NCBI GenBank assembly: GCA_964569695.1
Contig: CAZMUA010000013.1
Span: forward strand, 1-64,000
From: UBA8106 sp964569695
Lineage (GTDB): Bacteria; Acidobacteriota; Vicinamibacteria; Vicinamibacterales; UBA823
Direction: 5' to 3'
Length of the DNA: 64,000 nucleotides
The translations under genes and the position numbers were made by a program. Below are positions 52,443-61,069 of the stretch, one piece after another; position 1 is the first letter of the stretch; each line of letters starts with the position of its first letter. The notes beneath the pieces were generated by a model. It was not told the DNA's origin. It saw only the letters and a program-made list of their open reading frames with translations, and searched no databases.

Positions 52443-52480
52443 GACCAAATTCCCTAATTTTCAATTTGAATCATTTGGTC
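52443..52480 (-). promoter_or_regulatory. Predicted 5' UTR stem of the hsp20 mRNA
   Basis: The arms ATTTGGTC and GACCAAAT are perfect 8-bp complements with a 22-base AT-rich loop. The predicted transcription start (about 7 bases after the TATAAT) falls at the outer edge of the stem, so the mRNA would begin with this hairpin and then reach the GAGAGG SD. It could be an RNA thermometer, a stability element or a DNA operator. The sequence alone does not separate these. Confidence 0.35.
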
Positions 52481-52523
52481 TAAGAATTATACACAAATAG
52501 TTAGTAATATAAAAGCATATTTC

Positions 52524-52542
52524 ATGAGTGATATATACTCAT
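52524..52542. promoter_or_regulatory. Palindrome upstream of the hsp20 promoter
   Basis: ATGAGT-GATATAT-ACTCAT has perfect 6-bp arms and a 7-base AT-rich centre, a size typical of operators for dimeric repressors. It does not match CIRCE (TTAGCACTC-N9-GAGTGCTAA), though the arms share the sequence GAGT/ACTC. Its place just upstream of the predicted -35 would suit an activator or repressor. Confidence 0.35.
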
Positions 52543-52753
52543 ATTTTAAAAAGGAAGCCAAAAACATTTAAACAACTAATATCAAAAGGTTTATGCCTTA
52601 CTCGGAAAAATGACTGAATCTTTTCTTCAAAGCACGCGACAGAACTGCTTCGTCAATATGAAGTCAGTTTCCGTGGGACTTATCTAGATCCACTCCTCTT
52701 TCGTTTAGCTGTGCGGTAACGACAAACAGCCTGAAGACTATAATGCTATTACC

Positions 52754-53587
52754 GTGTCCAGAACCATTCGACTTCTCTTTATCGGCGATATTGTCGGCAA
52801 ACCAGGCCGCGAACTGACTCAACGGGCGATTCCGCCATTAATCGATCGTTACTCAATTGATCTTGTTATAGCTAATGTCGAAAATGCGGCCGGGGGTTTC
52901 GGAATTACTCGTGAGATCGGCGAATCAATTAGAGGCTATGGGGTTGATGTCATGACATCCGGCAACCATATTTGGGACAAAAAAGAGGTCATCGAATACA
53001 TTCCTACGCAACCTCGCCTCATACGACCCGCCAATTATCCAGAAAAGGTCCCAGGACACGGGTACTATGAGGCGACTACCGCCTTGGGCGATATGGTCAC
53101 CGTAATCAACATTATGGGACAAGTCTTTATGGCAAATCTTGATAATCCGTTCAGGATTGTGCTTGAGACCCTCGAGAAACTTCGTAATCGGACTCCAATC
53201 ATCCTGGTTGACTTTCATGCAGAGACTACATCAGAAAAGATGGCAATGGGTTGGTACCTGAATGGTAAGGTCACAGCAGTTGTTGGAACCCACACCCACG
53301 TCCAAACGGCCGACAACCGGGTCCTATCTGATGGAACAGCCTACATTACTGACGTTGGAATGACAGGACCACACGATTCAGTTATCGGCGTCAATAAACA
53401 GGCGGCATTAACTCGGTTTCTTAGCGGAATGCCTGCGCGTTTTGAAACGGCAACCGATGACCCTCGTCTCAATGGCGTCGTTATTACAGCCGATAGCACT
53501 ACGGGGCTAGCTACCGATATTGAACGCATTAGTCTTTCGGTTCAAGAAATCGAAAACTTGACCTCTGCGAACTTGAGTGTGTCGTGA
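52754..53587 (+). CDS. YmdB-like metallophosphoesterase (TIGR00282 family)
   Basis: A 277-residue cytosolic calcineurin-like phosphoesterase, starting at GTG 52754. The di-metal motifs are complete: FIGDIVGKPGRE, IANVENAAGGFG, TSGNHIWDKKE, LVDFHAETTSEK, and VVGTHTHVQTADNR. Bacillus YmdB hydrolyses 2',3'-cyclic nucleotides and affects RNA turnover and biofilm decisions. The gene overlaps xseA by four bases. This linkage and the xse/isp/tly/nadK order look housekeeping in type. Confidence 0.93.
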   Translation: MSRTIRLLFIGDIVGKPGRELTQRAIPPLIDRYSIDLVIANVENAAGGFGITREIGESIRGYGVDVMTSGNHIWDKKEVIEYIPTQPRLIRPANYPEKVPGHGYYEATTALGDMVTVINIMGQVFMANLDNPFRIVLETLEKLRNRTPIILVDFHAETTSEKMAMGWYLNGKVTAVVGTHTHVQTADNRVLSDGTAYITDVGMTGPHDSVIGVNKQAALTRFLSGMPARFETATDDPRLNGVVITADSTTGLATDIERISLSVQEIENLTSANLSVS

Positions 53588-54999
53588 CCGATTCCCTCGC
53601 TCTTCCGTTTGAAGAACCGTCTGAAGCCGCGAAGACCAAGCAAGCTTCACCTGCCAGACCGACCACACAGCCACGGCGCATTATGACCGTGTCAGAATTA
53701 ACTAGTGAAATTCGAGGACTACTTGAATCTTCATACAGTGAAATCCTCGTGGATGGTGAAATATCAAATTGTCGGCTATGGAACACCGGTCATTTGTACT
53801 TCACACTCAAGGATGACCATTCTCAGTTGAAGGTCGTCATGTTCAGAACAACAGTTCGATATCTAAAATTTCAACCGGAAAATGGTCTAAGAGTAATTGC
53901 TCGTGGACGGGTTAGCGTATATGAACCAAAAGGAGAGTACCAAATCGTCTGCAGGCATCTAGAGCCGTATGGCATTGGCGCCCTACAACTCGCCTTCGAA
54001 CAATTAAAAGAGAAATTGCAAAAAGAAGGCTTGTTCAATGATGAACAAAAACAACCATTACCTGCATTACCTCGGAAGATTGGTATCGTGACATCGCTTG
54101 ACAGTGCGGCACTGAGAGACATTATCAAAGTGCTGAGACGTCGGCACCCGAATACCCATCTACTCATAAGGCCGACACGAGTCCAAGGTGTTGGGGCTGG
54201 CGATGAGATTGCTCAAGCCCTGACACAGATTGGTGCTGTTCCGGGTGTTGACGTAATCATCGCCGGTCGCGGCGGTGGTTCAATGGAAGACCTGTGGGCC
54301 TTTAATGAAGAATCCGTGGCTAGAGCTATTTCAGCGTCCAGCGTTCCAGTCATTTCAGCAGTCGGCCACGAAACTGATTTCACAATTGCAGATTTTGTAG
54401 CTGACCTCAGAGCAGCGACTCCGTCCGCTGCAGCGGAACTGGTGATAACGAGCAAAGACGAATACCACAACCGAATCAACAGACTTAGTGAACAGCTACG
54501 CGCAAAAACTCTTATGCAAATCCATGAGTACCGGACAGACATAAGGGAACTTGAGCAACGTCCTGGTTTATCAGGACTACCTGGCCGCGTAGCAATTCTG
54601 CGTCGGCAGATCACCGAACTTGCTCACAATTTAGCGCGGAGTAGTCGAGACATACACGCTATTGTCGAACGCCGCTATCATGCACTGGAACTACGACTCG
54701 AAGGGCAAAACCTCCGGCGAACATTCTTAAAACTACTGACTCAACTTGTAAGCTCAGAAGGAAAACTGCATGAAGCCGTGCAGCAAGTCGCCATGAAACG
54801 GCGCGCGACACTGGTGGAACTGTCTGGGCGCCTAGAATCGTTAAGTCCACTGGCAGTCTTAGCTCGTGGTTACGCGGTTTGCTGGGATGCCAAACGTTTG
54901 TCCATTCTAACCAACTCTAAAAATATAACGGCTGGAGACTCAGTGCGGATTACACTCCATCGAGGTGAGCTGGGCTGTGTAGTGAAGGACACCAAATAA
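53584..54999 (+). CDS. xseA: Exodeoxyribonuclease VII large subunit
   Basis: A 471-residue nuclease subunit, starting at GTG 53584 within the end of ymdB. The N-terminal OB fold (about 40-145) has SELTSEIRGLLESSYSEILVDGEISNCRL and TGHLYFTLKDDHSQLKVVMFR. The catalytic domain has IGIVTSLDSAALRDI, VDVIIAGRGGGSMEDLWAFNEE, and SAVGHETDFTIADFVADLRAATPSAAAE, followed by the long coiled-coil region. ExoVII degrades single-stranded DNA to oligonucleotides with XseB. Its stop overlaps the xseB start (TAATG). Confidence 0.96.
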   Translation: MTDSLALPFEEPSEAAKTKQASPARPTTQPRRIMTVSELTSEIRGLLESSYSEILVDGEISNCRLWNTGHLYFTLKDDHSQLKVVMFRTTVRYLKFQPENGLRVIARGRVSVYEPKGEYQIVCRHLEPYGIGALQLAFEQLKEKLQKEGLFNDEQKQPLPALPRKIGIVTSLDSAALRDIIKVLRRRHPNTHLLIRPTRVQGVGAGDEIAQALTQIGAVPGVDVIIAGRGGGSMEDLWAFNEESVARAISASSVPVISAVGHETDFTIADFVADLRAATPSAAAELVITSKDEYHNRINRLSEQLRAKTLMQIHEYRTDIRELEQRPGLSGLPGRVAILRRQITELAHNLARSSRDIHAIVERRYHALELRLEGQNLRRTFLKLLTQLVSSEGKLHEAVQQVAMKRRATLVELSGRLESLSPLAVLARGYAVCWDAKRLSILTNSKNITAGDSVRITLHRGELGCVVKDTK

Positions 55000-55253
55000 T
55001 GACACCTAAGAGCAAAACTAAAAGCAAGGATTTCGAGTCGGACCTTAAGGAACTTGAGAAGATCGTGAAGCAGCTTGAGGCAGGTGACCTGTCTTTAAAA
55101 GAAGCACTCAAATTATACGAGCGTGGGGTTTCGTTATCTCGATCCTGTCACGAGCAGCTAGAAGAAGCCGAGCGTCGTATTGAGGTGCTGGACGAACGTG
55201 GGGAACTCAAGCAAGTTGCTGACGATCTTACTGATACCGACGATCCATCCTGA
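54999..55253 (+). CDS. xseB: Exodeoxyribonuclease VII small subunit
   Basis: An 84-residue helical protein that packs around the XseA coiled coil. The family core is FESDLKELEKIVKQLEAGDLSLKEALKLYERGVSLSRSCHEQLEEAERRIEVL (typical residue spacing). The start shares one base with the xseA stop (TAATG). It is followed by ispA after nine bases. Confidence 0.95.
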   Translation: MTPKSKTKSKDFESDLKELEKIVKQLEAGDLSLKEALKLYERGVSLSRSCHEQLEEAERRIEVLDERGELKQVADDLTDTDDPS

Positions 55254-55262
55254 GAACAAACG

Positions 55263-56207
55263 TTGACTCATACTCCGAAACTCGCGGCCTATCTACAAAC
55301 TTGTCAAGCTGAAGTAGATGAAGCGCTTGAACGTTTTCTTCCAAACGCAGAGACGTGCCCAGAAGTGCTTGCCGAAGCTATGCGGTACAGCGTGCTCGCT
55401 GGCGGAAAACGATTTCGCCCCGTACTCACTTTAATGACAGCGGACGCGATCGACGAGGCACAAGATACCGCATCTTCTCGGGCGTCCATCATGCCGGTAG
55501 CTTGTGCGATCGAATTTATCCATACGTACTCGCTAGTGCACGACGATCTTCCAGCCATGGACGACGATACATTACGGCGTGGCCGGGCAACTACACATAT
55601 GGCCTATGGCGAAGGTCTCGCGATCCTTGCTGGTGACGGACTCCTAACACAGGCATTTCATCTATTGACGAACGAATTAGTCAACGCTGATCGTTCAATG
55701 GTCAATCGTCAGCTCAAAACGATACGCATCATTGCAGAAGCGGCTGGCGCTGTGGGAATGGTCGGTGGGCAAGCAATCGATCTGGAGGCCAGCAGCATTA
55801 CTCCTCAGTCGACAGACTCAATTCCACTTGATAGCAAGCAGTTGCGTGGTATGCATGCACGCAAGACCGGCGCACTCATTCGTGCGGCAGCAGTAGCAGG
55901 TTCCACCATGGCCGGAGCAACTGACTCACTTACCAACATAGTTGATCAGTACGCCACTCATCTTGGACTCGCATTTCAGATTGTAGATGATATTCTCGAT
56001 GTTGAAGGTGCAGTTGAGGCGCTTGGTAAAACAGTGGGAAAGGATGCTTCAGCAGGTAAGACAACCTATCCGTCACTCTATGGTGTAGCTGAGTCACGCC
56101 GACTCGCGAACGAATCAGTGGAACGAGCTCACGAAGTGCTTCGAAATGCTGATCTTAAAGGGTATCTCCCAGACATCGCCAGTTGGGTCGTTACAAGATC
56201 CAACTGA
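55263..56207 (+). CDS. ispA: Polyprenyl synthetase (farnesyl/geranylgeranyl diphosphate synthase)
   Basis: A 314-residue trans-isoprenyl diphosphate synthase that condenses IPP with allylic diphosphates to C15 or C20. The start is TTG 55263. The first Asp-rich motif is in VHDDLPAMDDDTLRRGR (FARM), and the second is in FQIVDDILDVEG (SARM). GGKRFRPVL (substrate lysine/arginine) and the TSYPSLYG-like TTYPSLYG block are present. The short IspA clade is indicated by the length. dxs, often downstream in other bacteria, is absent between this gene and tlyA. Confidence 0.92.
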   Translation: MTHTPKLAAYLQTCQAEVDEALERFLPNAETCPEVLAEAMRYSVLAGGKRFRPVLTLMTADAIDEAQDTASSRASIMPVACAIEFIHTYSLVHDDLPAMDDDTLRRGRATTHMAYGEGLAILAGDGLLTQAFHLLTNELVNADRSMVNRQLKTIRIIAEAAGAVGMVGGQAIDLEASSITPQSTDSIPLDSKQLRGMHARKTGALIRAAAVAGSTMAGATDSLTNIVDQYATHLGLAFQIVDDILDVEGAVEALGKTVGKDASAGKTTYPSLYGVAESRRLANESVERAHEVLRNADLKGYLPDIASWVVTRSN

Positions 56208-56277
56208 CAAGTTATTAGTTAGTGCGATCAAGATTATTGATAGTCCTTACGTGATTTCGTGACTTGAGGAATAGCGC

Positions 56278-57054
56278 ATGAAAAAGGTCCGGCTCGACAC
56301 ATTGCTCGTCGAGCGGCATCTCGCCCACTCCCGTGAGCGAGCCCGGGCATTAATCCTAGCCGGAAAAGTACGTCTTGCGGATCAGTCTTCTCCCTCCAAA
56401 CCAGGCACACTCGTCTCCCAGGAAACTAAGCTCATTCTCGTCGAACCCGACCACCCTTACGTTGGACGTGGAGGCCTCAAGTTGGAACATGCCCTGCAAA
56501 TATTCTCGATTGATGTTGCGGGCCGTGATGCGCTTGACATCGGAGCTTCCACTGGTGGGTTCACCGATGTTTTACTGCGGGGCGGAGCTCGACAGGTCGT
56601 AGCCCTCGATGTCGGTCATGGACAACTTGACTGGGAGCTTCGTCAGAATCCACGAGTTTTTGTGCTGGAACGCGTTAATGCCCGCGCACTCGAACGTGCG
56701 CCACTGCCCGACGACCTATCACGATTCGACATCGTGAGTATCGACGTCTCTTTCATTTCATTAACCCTAATTTTACCGGGCCTCCCTGCACGTCTGAATC
56801 GTAGAGCCGATCTAATTGCACTGGTAAAACCCCAGTTTGAGGCTGGACGGGCAGAGATTGGCCGAGGAGGGATTGTTCGAGACCCTACGGTTCACGCGAG
56901 AGTGATCGAACAGGTAGTATCGGCAGGAGATCGGTTAGGATTATCAAGAGTGAATACAGTCGAATCGCCAATAACAGGAGCGGAAGGAAATAGAGAGTTC
57001 TTCCTGCACTTTAAGCGCGCTGAAGACATTGACGCAGACAGTGAGCCAACATGA
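56278..57054 (+). CDS. tlyA: TlyA-family rRNA methyltransferase/hemolysin A
   Basis: A 258-residue protein. The N-terminal S4 RNA-binding domain has RLDTLLVERHLAHSRERARALILAGKVRL. The C-terminal FtsJ-like Rossmann domain has the SAM-binding DIGASTGGFTDVLLRGGARQVVALDVGHGQL, and the catalytic lysine is likely in the DLIALVKPQFEAG block. TlyA 2'-O-methylates C1409 of 16S and C1920 of 23S rRNA in mycobacteria. The RBS GAGGAA lies eight bases before ATG. The gene overlaps nadK by four bases. Confidence 0.93.
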   Translation: MKKVRLDTLLVERHLAHSRERARALILAGKVRLADQSSPSKPGTLVSQETKLILVEPDHPYVGRGGLKLEHALQIFSIDVAGRDALDIGASTGGFTDVLLRGGARQVVALDVGHGQLDWELRQNPRVFVLERVNARALERAPLPDDLSRFDIVSIDVSFISLTLILPGLPARLNRRADLIALVKPQFEAGRAEIGRGGIVRDPTVHARVIEQVVSAGDRLGLSRVNTVESPITGAEGNREFFLHFKRAEDIDADSEPT

Positions 57055-57953
57055 AGCAGTCCGAAAATAGTGCACAACAGCCCATCCGCCGCGTAGGCAT
57101 TGTCGCAAAGTCTCAACTGGACGAAGCCGCTGGTCTTTTAACTGATCTCCAGTCTTGGTTGACAGCACATAATGTTACACCCGTCTTCGAAACTTCCACA
57201 GCGGCACTAGCAGGTCTTGATGTTAAGACTCTCAACCGTGACGACCTGCCGTCTGATGTTGACATGGTGTTAGTACTTGGTGGCGATGGAACACTACTCG
57301 GAATGGCGGATCGGATTGCTGAAACTGGCGCCAATATCCCTATGCTGGCCGTCAATTTCGGCGGACTGGGTTTCCTGACAGAAATCACCCTTGACGAACT
57401 CTATCCATCCCTGGAATTAGCCCTGAATGGCACTGCGAAACTTGACCAACGTCACATGCTCCGTGCGGTTGTTAAGCGTAACAAGCAAACCGTGGTTGAA
57501 CGACTGGTCTTAAATGACGTAACGATCATCCGCGGCGCAAGTTCGCCGATCATGGACCTGGCAGTATCAGTAGGTTCACAATTTGTAGCCAACTTTAAGG
57601 CTGATGGTCTCATTGTCGCGAGCCCAACCGGATCAACAGCCTACAACCTTGCTGTTGGCGGACCAATTGTCCATCCGCTCGTTGAAGCATTGATTCTCAC
57701 CCCAATCGCTCCACACACCTTAACCAATCGTCCAATCGTTTTACCAAAAGCCTCCGAAGTTCACATCCAGCCAGTGTTCGGTTGTGATAATGACGAAGTT
57801 GTGACCACCTTCGATGGTCAGTTCGGAGTGAAGTTACAATGCGATGATATTGTCTGTGTCTCCGCTGCTTCGGGATCACTCAAACTATTTCGAGCCCCCA
57901 CACGAAATTACTTCGCGGTACTCAGGGAAAAACTAAAGTGGGCAGAACGCTAG
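57051..57953 (+). CDS. nadK: NAD kinase
   Basis: A 300-residue enzyme that phosphorylates NAD+ to NADP+. The motif LVLGGDGTLLGMAD contains the GGDGT active site. NFGGLGFLTE follows, then NDVTI, VSVGSQFVANFKADGLIVASPTGSTAYNLAVGGPIVHP and the conserved TPIAPHTLTNRPIVLP. The gene overlaps tlyA (ATGA). It converges with mltG across a 51-base gap in which no terminator is clear. Confidence 0.96.
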   Translation: MKQSENSAQQPIRRVGIVAKSQLDEAAGLLTDLQSWLTAHNVTPVFETSTAALAGLDVKTLNRDDLPSDVDMVLVLGGDGTLLGMADRIAETGANIPMLAVNFGGLGFLTEITLDELYPSLELALNGTAKLDQRHMLRAVVKRNKQTVVERLVLNDVTIIRGASSPIMDLAVSVGSQFVANFKADGLIVASPTGSTAYNLAVGGPIVHPLVEALILTPIAPHTLTNRPIVLPKASEVHIQPVFGCDNDEVVTTFDGQFGVKLQCDDIVCVSAASGSLKLFRAPTRNYFAVLREKLKWAER

Positions 57954-58004
57954 ACTAGAGTTCTTCGCTGCTTCACTTGGAACACTTATCCGACTCGGTG
58001 CGAG

Positions 58005-59063
58005 CTATTTTCTTGAGTTCCTACGTTGTTGAAAATAACGAACCTGATATTCACGCACATTCCGATTGTGTTCCCTTAGTGATGCGGCAAACACATGCGA
58101 GCCATCGTTACGGCTCACAAAATACAGATACTGAACATCGTCTGGTTGAACAGCTGCCTTCAACGCTGCTAAGCCAGGCGAAGCAATGGGGCCGGGTGGT
58201 AATCCCGCGTACACGTAAGTGTTATAAGGAGAATCAAATCGTAGGTTCGCTCGTGTCAAGTTGTTCTTATAAAGGCCAGCTCGCTGCAGAGCATAGATTA
58301 CGGTTGGATCAGATTGCAGCAACATACCGAGTTCGAGGCGATTCGTGAATACACCAGACACCACAGTCCGTTCATCTGCCCGCGCCGTCTCCCGCTCTAT
58401 GATAGAGGCTAGGGTGACCACCTCTCTCGGAGTGAAGCCTCTTACCTGACTTTCACGTCGTAATTCTTCGTCAAATTTCTGTTCAAAACTCGCCACCATG
58501 GCTGACACCAACTGGCCCGCCGTAGCATTACGGGGTAAAGCATAGGTATCCGGAAAAAGATATCCCTCAAGATCGATTGCGTCTTGGTCAAAATGGGCAA
58601 CGAGTTCAGTGTTTTGCCCCGAAGCATAAAATTCCTCCCGTGTTCCAAAGTCACTGGCACCAAAAATTTCAGCCATTTGTGCCAAGGTTAACCCTTCGGG
58701 AAAAGTGATTGTCCGGAGGTGTACACGTCCTCGCGCAATCTTTTCGAGAACTTGAATAGCCGTCATTGGAGAGTCAAATTTGTACTCTCCAGCCTGCAAG
58801 CGACTCGCACTCTTGGTCTTCCAGGTCGCGTAGCGAAAAGCCCATCGATCACGAACGATACCAGCCGCAATGAGTTGGCGAGCGATCGTAACAGCATCTG
58901 ATCCATGTGTTATATCAACAAACCGCTCCTTACCGACGTAACCACGATAAGGCTCGGTGAACTGCGAATAGATGCGTAAACCAGAAAAAGCACAGAACCC
59001 TATGAGACCAAAGACGGTAAGCAAAACCCAGAAACGTCGGCTGGTAAAAATTTCAACCATCAC
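58005..59063 (-). CDS. mltG: Endolytic transglycosylase MltG
   Basis: A 352-residue inner-membrane protein with one N-terminal membrane helix (FWVLLTVFGLIGFCAFSGLRIY). A LysM-like/YceG domain follows, with TFPEGLTLAQMAEIF, LEGYLFPDTYALPRNATAGQLV, and the catalytic-glutamate block VTLASIIERETARADER. The C-terminal part has LQSDPTVIYAL, YNTYVYAGLPPGPIASPG and YLYFVSRNDGSHVFAASLREHNRNV. It cuts nascent glycan strands in the periplasm. The start is GTG 59063 or ATG 59060, overlapping the ruvX stop. Confidence 0.95.
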   Translation of the reverse strand: MMVEIFTSRRFWVLLTVFGLIGFCAFSGLRIYSQFTEPYRGYVGKERFVDITHGSDAVTIARQLIAAGIVRDRWAFRYATWKTKSASRLQAGEYKFDSPMTAIQVLEKIARGRVHLRTITFPEGLTLAQMAEIFGASDFGTREEFYASGQNTELVAHFDQDAIDLEGYLFPDTYALPRNATAGQLVSAMVASFEQKFDEELRRESQVRGFTPREVVTLASIIERETARADERTVVSGVFTNRLELGMLLQSDPTVIYALQRAGLYKNNLTRANLRFDSPYNTYVYAGLPPGPIASPGLAALKAAVQPDDVQYLYFVSRNDGSHVFAASLREHNRNVREYQVRYFQQRRNSRK

Positions 59064-59497
59064 TACACTTTTGCGGTATCGAGATAATCCTGAAGAATTA
59101 CAGTGGCCGCTGCAGCATCCAAGCGAGATTTACGCTTGCGCCAGTCGGTTTCACGTATCGCAAGAAGTCTTTCGGCTTCGTAACTGCTCAAACGTTCATC
59201 TTGAAAAGCTACCGGAACCTCTGTCCCTTTACGTAACGCGTCAACAAATGCCTGCACGTGAACAGTTTGTTCGCTCGGTGTGCCATCAAGGTGCGTTGGG
59301 AGACCAACCACAACGCAACCGAGACCATCTTCTTCAGATTGCAATTCGCGAACGCTCTTTAGCACCTGGTCAATAGCCTCATTATTCGACGAGTGTTGTC
59401 GGTCAAGGACCTTCCAAGGACGGGCGAGAGTTCCGGAAGAATCACTTAGCGCAAGCCCAATTCGCCGATTGCCATAATCCAAGCCAAGTAATCTCAC
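59063..59497 (-). CDS. ruvX: Putative Holliday junction resolvase/pre-16S rRNA nuclease
   Basis: A 144-residue RNase H-fold protein (YqgF). GTG 59497 is chosen because the family begins with a LLGLDYGNRRIGLALSD strand. The in-frame residues further upstream look non-coding. Other blocks are VVGLPTHLDGTPSEQT, VPVAFQDERLSSYEAERLL, KSRLDAAAATVILQDYLD. YqgF trims the 5' end of 16S rRNA precursors. The ruvX-mltG pairing is common, and here the genes overlap. Confidence 0.92.
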   Translation of the reverse strand: MRLLGLDYGNRRIGLALSDSSGTLARPWKVLDRQHSSNNEAIDQVLKSVRELQSEEDGLGCVVVGLPTHLDGTPSEQTVHVQAFVDALRKGTEVPVAFQDERLSSYEAERLLAIRETDWRKRKSRLDAAAATVILQDYLDTAKV

Positions 59498-59626
59498 CTC
59501 GATAGCGTAACGGTCGTAGTCGACCCTGTCTAGGCAAGTCCAGACATTTACTGGTAATGATATAACCTTGTTTATCGTCGTCTTGTTCGACCGTAGCATC
59601 AATAATCCGATAGAATATGAACAACC

Positions 59627-60793
59627 TTGACTCGAAACTCTCGCCTAGTCGTTCTGTTTGTATCACTGCCAATCCTGACCTTCGCGTTACTTGGTGGTTA
59701 TCTCAGGAACACACTCGCACAGGAAGATGTCTATCGCCATCTGCAAATCTTTGAAGATGTCGTAACACTGATTTCAGAACATTACGTTGAGGTTGTTGAC
59801 CATGACGAATTAATGCAAGGAGCCATGAGAGGTTTATCGGCTGGTCTCGACGGGAGAAGTTCTTATCTAACGAGACAGGAAGTGACGCTTGTCGAACAAG
59901 ACATGCCACTTCCAGAAGGTCAAACTGGCTTAACACTCACAAATGAATACTACCCCCGCGTTGTTGCGGCGAGGGATGGCTCGCCTGCTAAAATAGCCGG
60001 CTTAATGCCAGGAGACTACGTGCGTAACATCAATGGAGAGTCCACACGGAACATGAGTCTACTCTCCGTTTCGCGCCTGTTGAGAGGTGAGCCGGGCTCG
60101 AAGGTGTCGCTAACCATCTTACGTGGTAATGCGACGGAACCACATACTGTGGAACTCACCTTCACAATTGCTGAAGCCTCAGAGATGTTGAAGAAAATGG
60201 TATCACCAGGAGTCGGGTATCTTCGTATACCGACTTTCGAACAGATCAATCCAAGTGAGGTTGCGTCGACAATTGGTACCTTGATGATGGCTGGTGCTGA
60301 GAGCCTAATAATCGACCTCCGGGAAACAGCCGAAGGTGCTCTTAAAGCGGGACACGATCTCGCTGAACTTTTTGCGCCAGCTGGAACAATGAGTATCCAA
60401 GAATCTCGTGGTGAAGATCGTGAAGTGATTAGTGTTGATGAGGATGGCAGGTATCTGACTCTTCGCCTCGTTATCTTAATCAACAGCGGTACATCAGGCC
60501 CAGCCGAATTATTTGCAGCAGCACTCGCGCCCAACCAACGTGCGACTCTTATCGGCACACAGAGTCAGGGTCAAACCGCAGATCAACGACTCGTAAAATT
60601 ACCGGATGGAAGTGGCCTTTGGCTGTCATGGACTCATTACCTAACACCCGACGGAGAGGCAATACATGGATATGGACTTGAACCGACTATCATCGCCGAA
60701 GAACAGTTCGTCGAATTCGGCAGCAACCCTCCAGATGACGATCAAGGACTCGCAAGAGCTCTCGATTACTTGGTAAGTGGATCTATTTCCTAG
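59627..60793 (+). CDS. S41/CtpA-like PDZ protein with degenerate active site
   Basis: A 388-residue exported protein, starting at TTG 59627, with a signal anchor (about 1-30). Residues about 95-180 are a PDZ domain (YYPRVVAARDGSPAKIAGLMPGDYVRNING). The S41 domain follows (PGVGYLRIPTFEQINPSEV, SLIIDLRETAEGAL). Aligning the family motif SASASE without gaps to T289-S-G-P-A-E294 puts G291 at the catalytic serine and Q316 (GQT) at the catalytic lysine of the usual GKG. Both nucleophile and base are replaced, so it is probably not a protease but may still bind peptides or partners. It lies upstream of tRNA-Val. Confidence 0.85.
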   Translation: MTRNSRLVVLFVSLPILTFALLGGYLRNTLAQEDVYRHLQIFEDVVTLISEHYVEVVDHDELMQGAMRGLSAGLDGRSSYLTRQEVTLVEQDMPLPEGQTGLTLTNEYYPRVVAARDGSPAKIAGLMPGDYVRNINGESTRNMSLLSVSRLLRGEPGSKVSLTILRGNATEPHTVELTFTIAEASEMLKKMVSPGVGYLRIPTFEQINPSEVASTIGTLMMAGAESLIIDLRETAEGALKAGHDLAELFAPAGTMSIQESRGEDREVISVDEDGRYLTLRLVILINSGTSGPAELFAAALAPNQRATLIGTQSQGQTADQRLVKLPDGSGLWLSWTHYLTPDGEAIHGYGLEPTIIAEEQFVEFGSNPPDDDQGLARALDYLVSGSIS

Positions 60794-60804
60794 CCAGCGT
60801 TTCA

Positions 60805-60834
60805 TTGACTCTCACATGAACGGATTGTTATACT
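60805..60834 (+). promoter_or_regulatory. Sigma-70-type promoter for tRNA-Val
   Basis: TTGACT (60805-60810) and TATACT (60829-60834) are near-consensus -35 and -10 boxes separated by 18 bases. Transcription would begin near 60841, 28 bases before the tRNA. The position just after the S41-like gene and before the tRNA makes it a plausible promoter. Confidence 0.6.
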
Positions 60835-60868
60835 TGGCGCTTCCGCAAGACCATTGTTCTCAAGACAT

Positions 60869-60945
60869 AGGCGCGTAGCTCAGTTGGTTAGAGCGCCTGC
60901 TTGACATGCAGGAGGTCGGCGGTTCGAGTCCGCCCGTGCCTACCA
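60869..60945 (+). tRNA. tRNA-Val (anticodon GAC)
   Basis: The cloverleaf reads AGGCGCG / GCTC-AGTTGGTTA-GAGC / CCTGC-TTGACAT-GCAGG / AGGTC / GGCGG-TTCGAGT-CCGCC / CGTGCCT with discriminator A and an encoded CCA. The acceptor stem has one G-T pair. The anticodon loop TTGACAT gives GAC, which reads GTC and GTT valine codons. The gene is 77 bases including CCA. Confidence 0.95.
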
Positions 60946-61069
60946 CGATCTTAGAACACAGTTCGCGGAAAGGCGTGGGGTCATGCGACCTGTGAGAAAG
61001 GATCTTGCGCGAGTCACCAAAATTAGTGCACTGCTCGCTTGCCAGTCGCCGTAACTAATTCGTCATCAC

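Larger units (their letters stand above)
52422..52753. promoter_or_regulatory. AT-rich intergenic region upstream of hsp20 and ymdB
   Basis: This is the only gap over 300 bases. It is much richer in A and T than its surroundings, especially 52485-52600. On the minus strand a perfect TATAAT (52491-52486) lies about 65 bases before the hsp20 start, with a weak TTTTAT-like -35 about 17 bases upstream. Two inverted repeats are present: GACCAAAT/ATTTGGTC (52443-52450 and 52473-52480) inside the predicted 5' UTR, and ATGAGT/ACTCAT (52524-52529 and 52537-52542) just upstream of the -35. No ORF of note lies here. The ymdB gene starts at the right end. Confidence 0.5.

Noticed and set aside
52524..52542. 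CIRCE element upstream of hsp20
   Set aside because: The arms ATGAGT/ACTCAT match only the GAGT/ACTC part of CIRCE, and the arm length and spacing differ.
57977..58348. Plus-strand open frame of 123 codons after nadK
   Set aside because: It lies almost entirely antisense to mltG, whose motifs are intact, and has no RBS or recognisable product.
60946..61069. T-box or other riboswitch upstream of thrS
   Set aside because: There is no T-box sequence, specifier stem or terminator/antiterminator pair; only a four-bp hairpin is seen.
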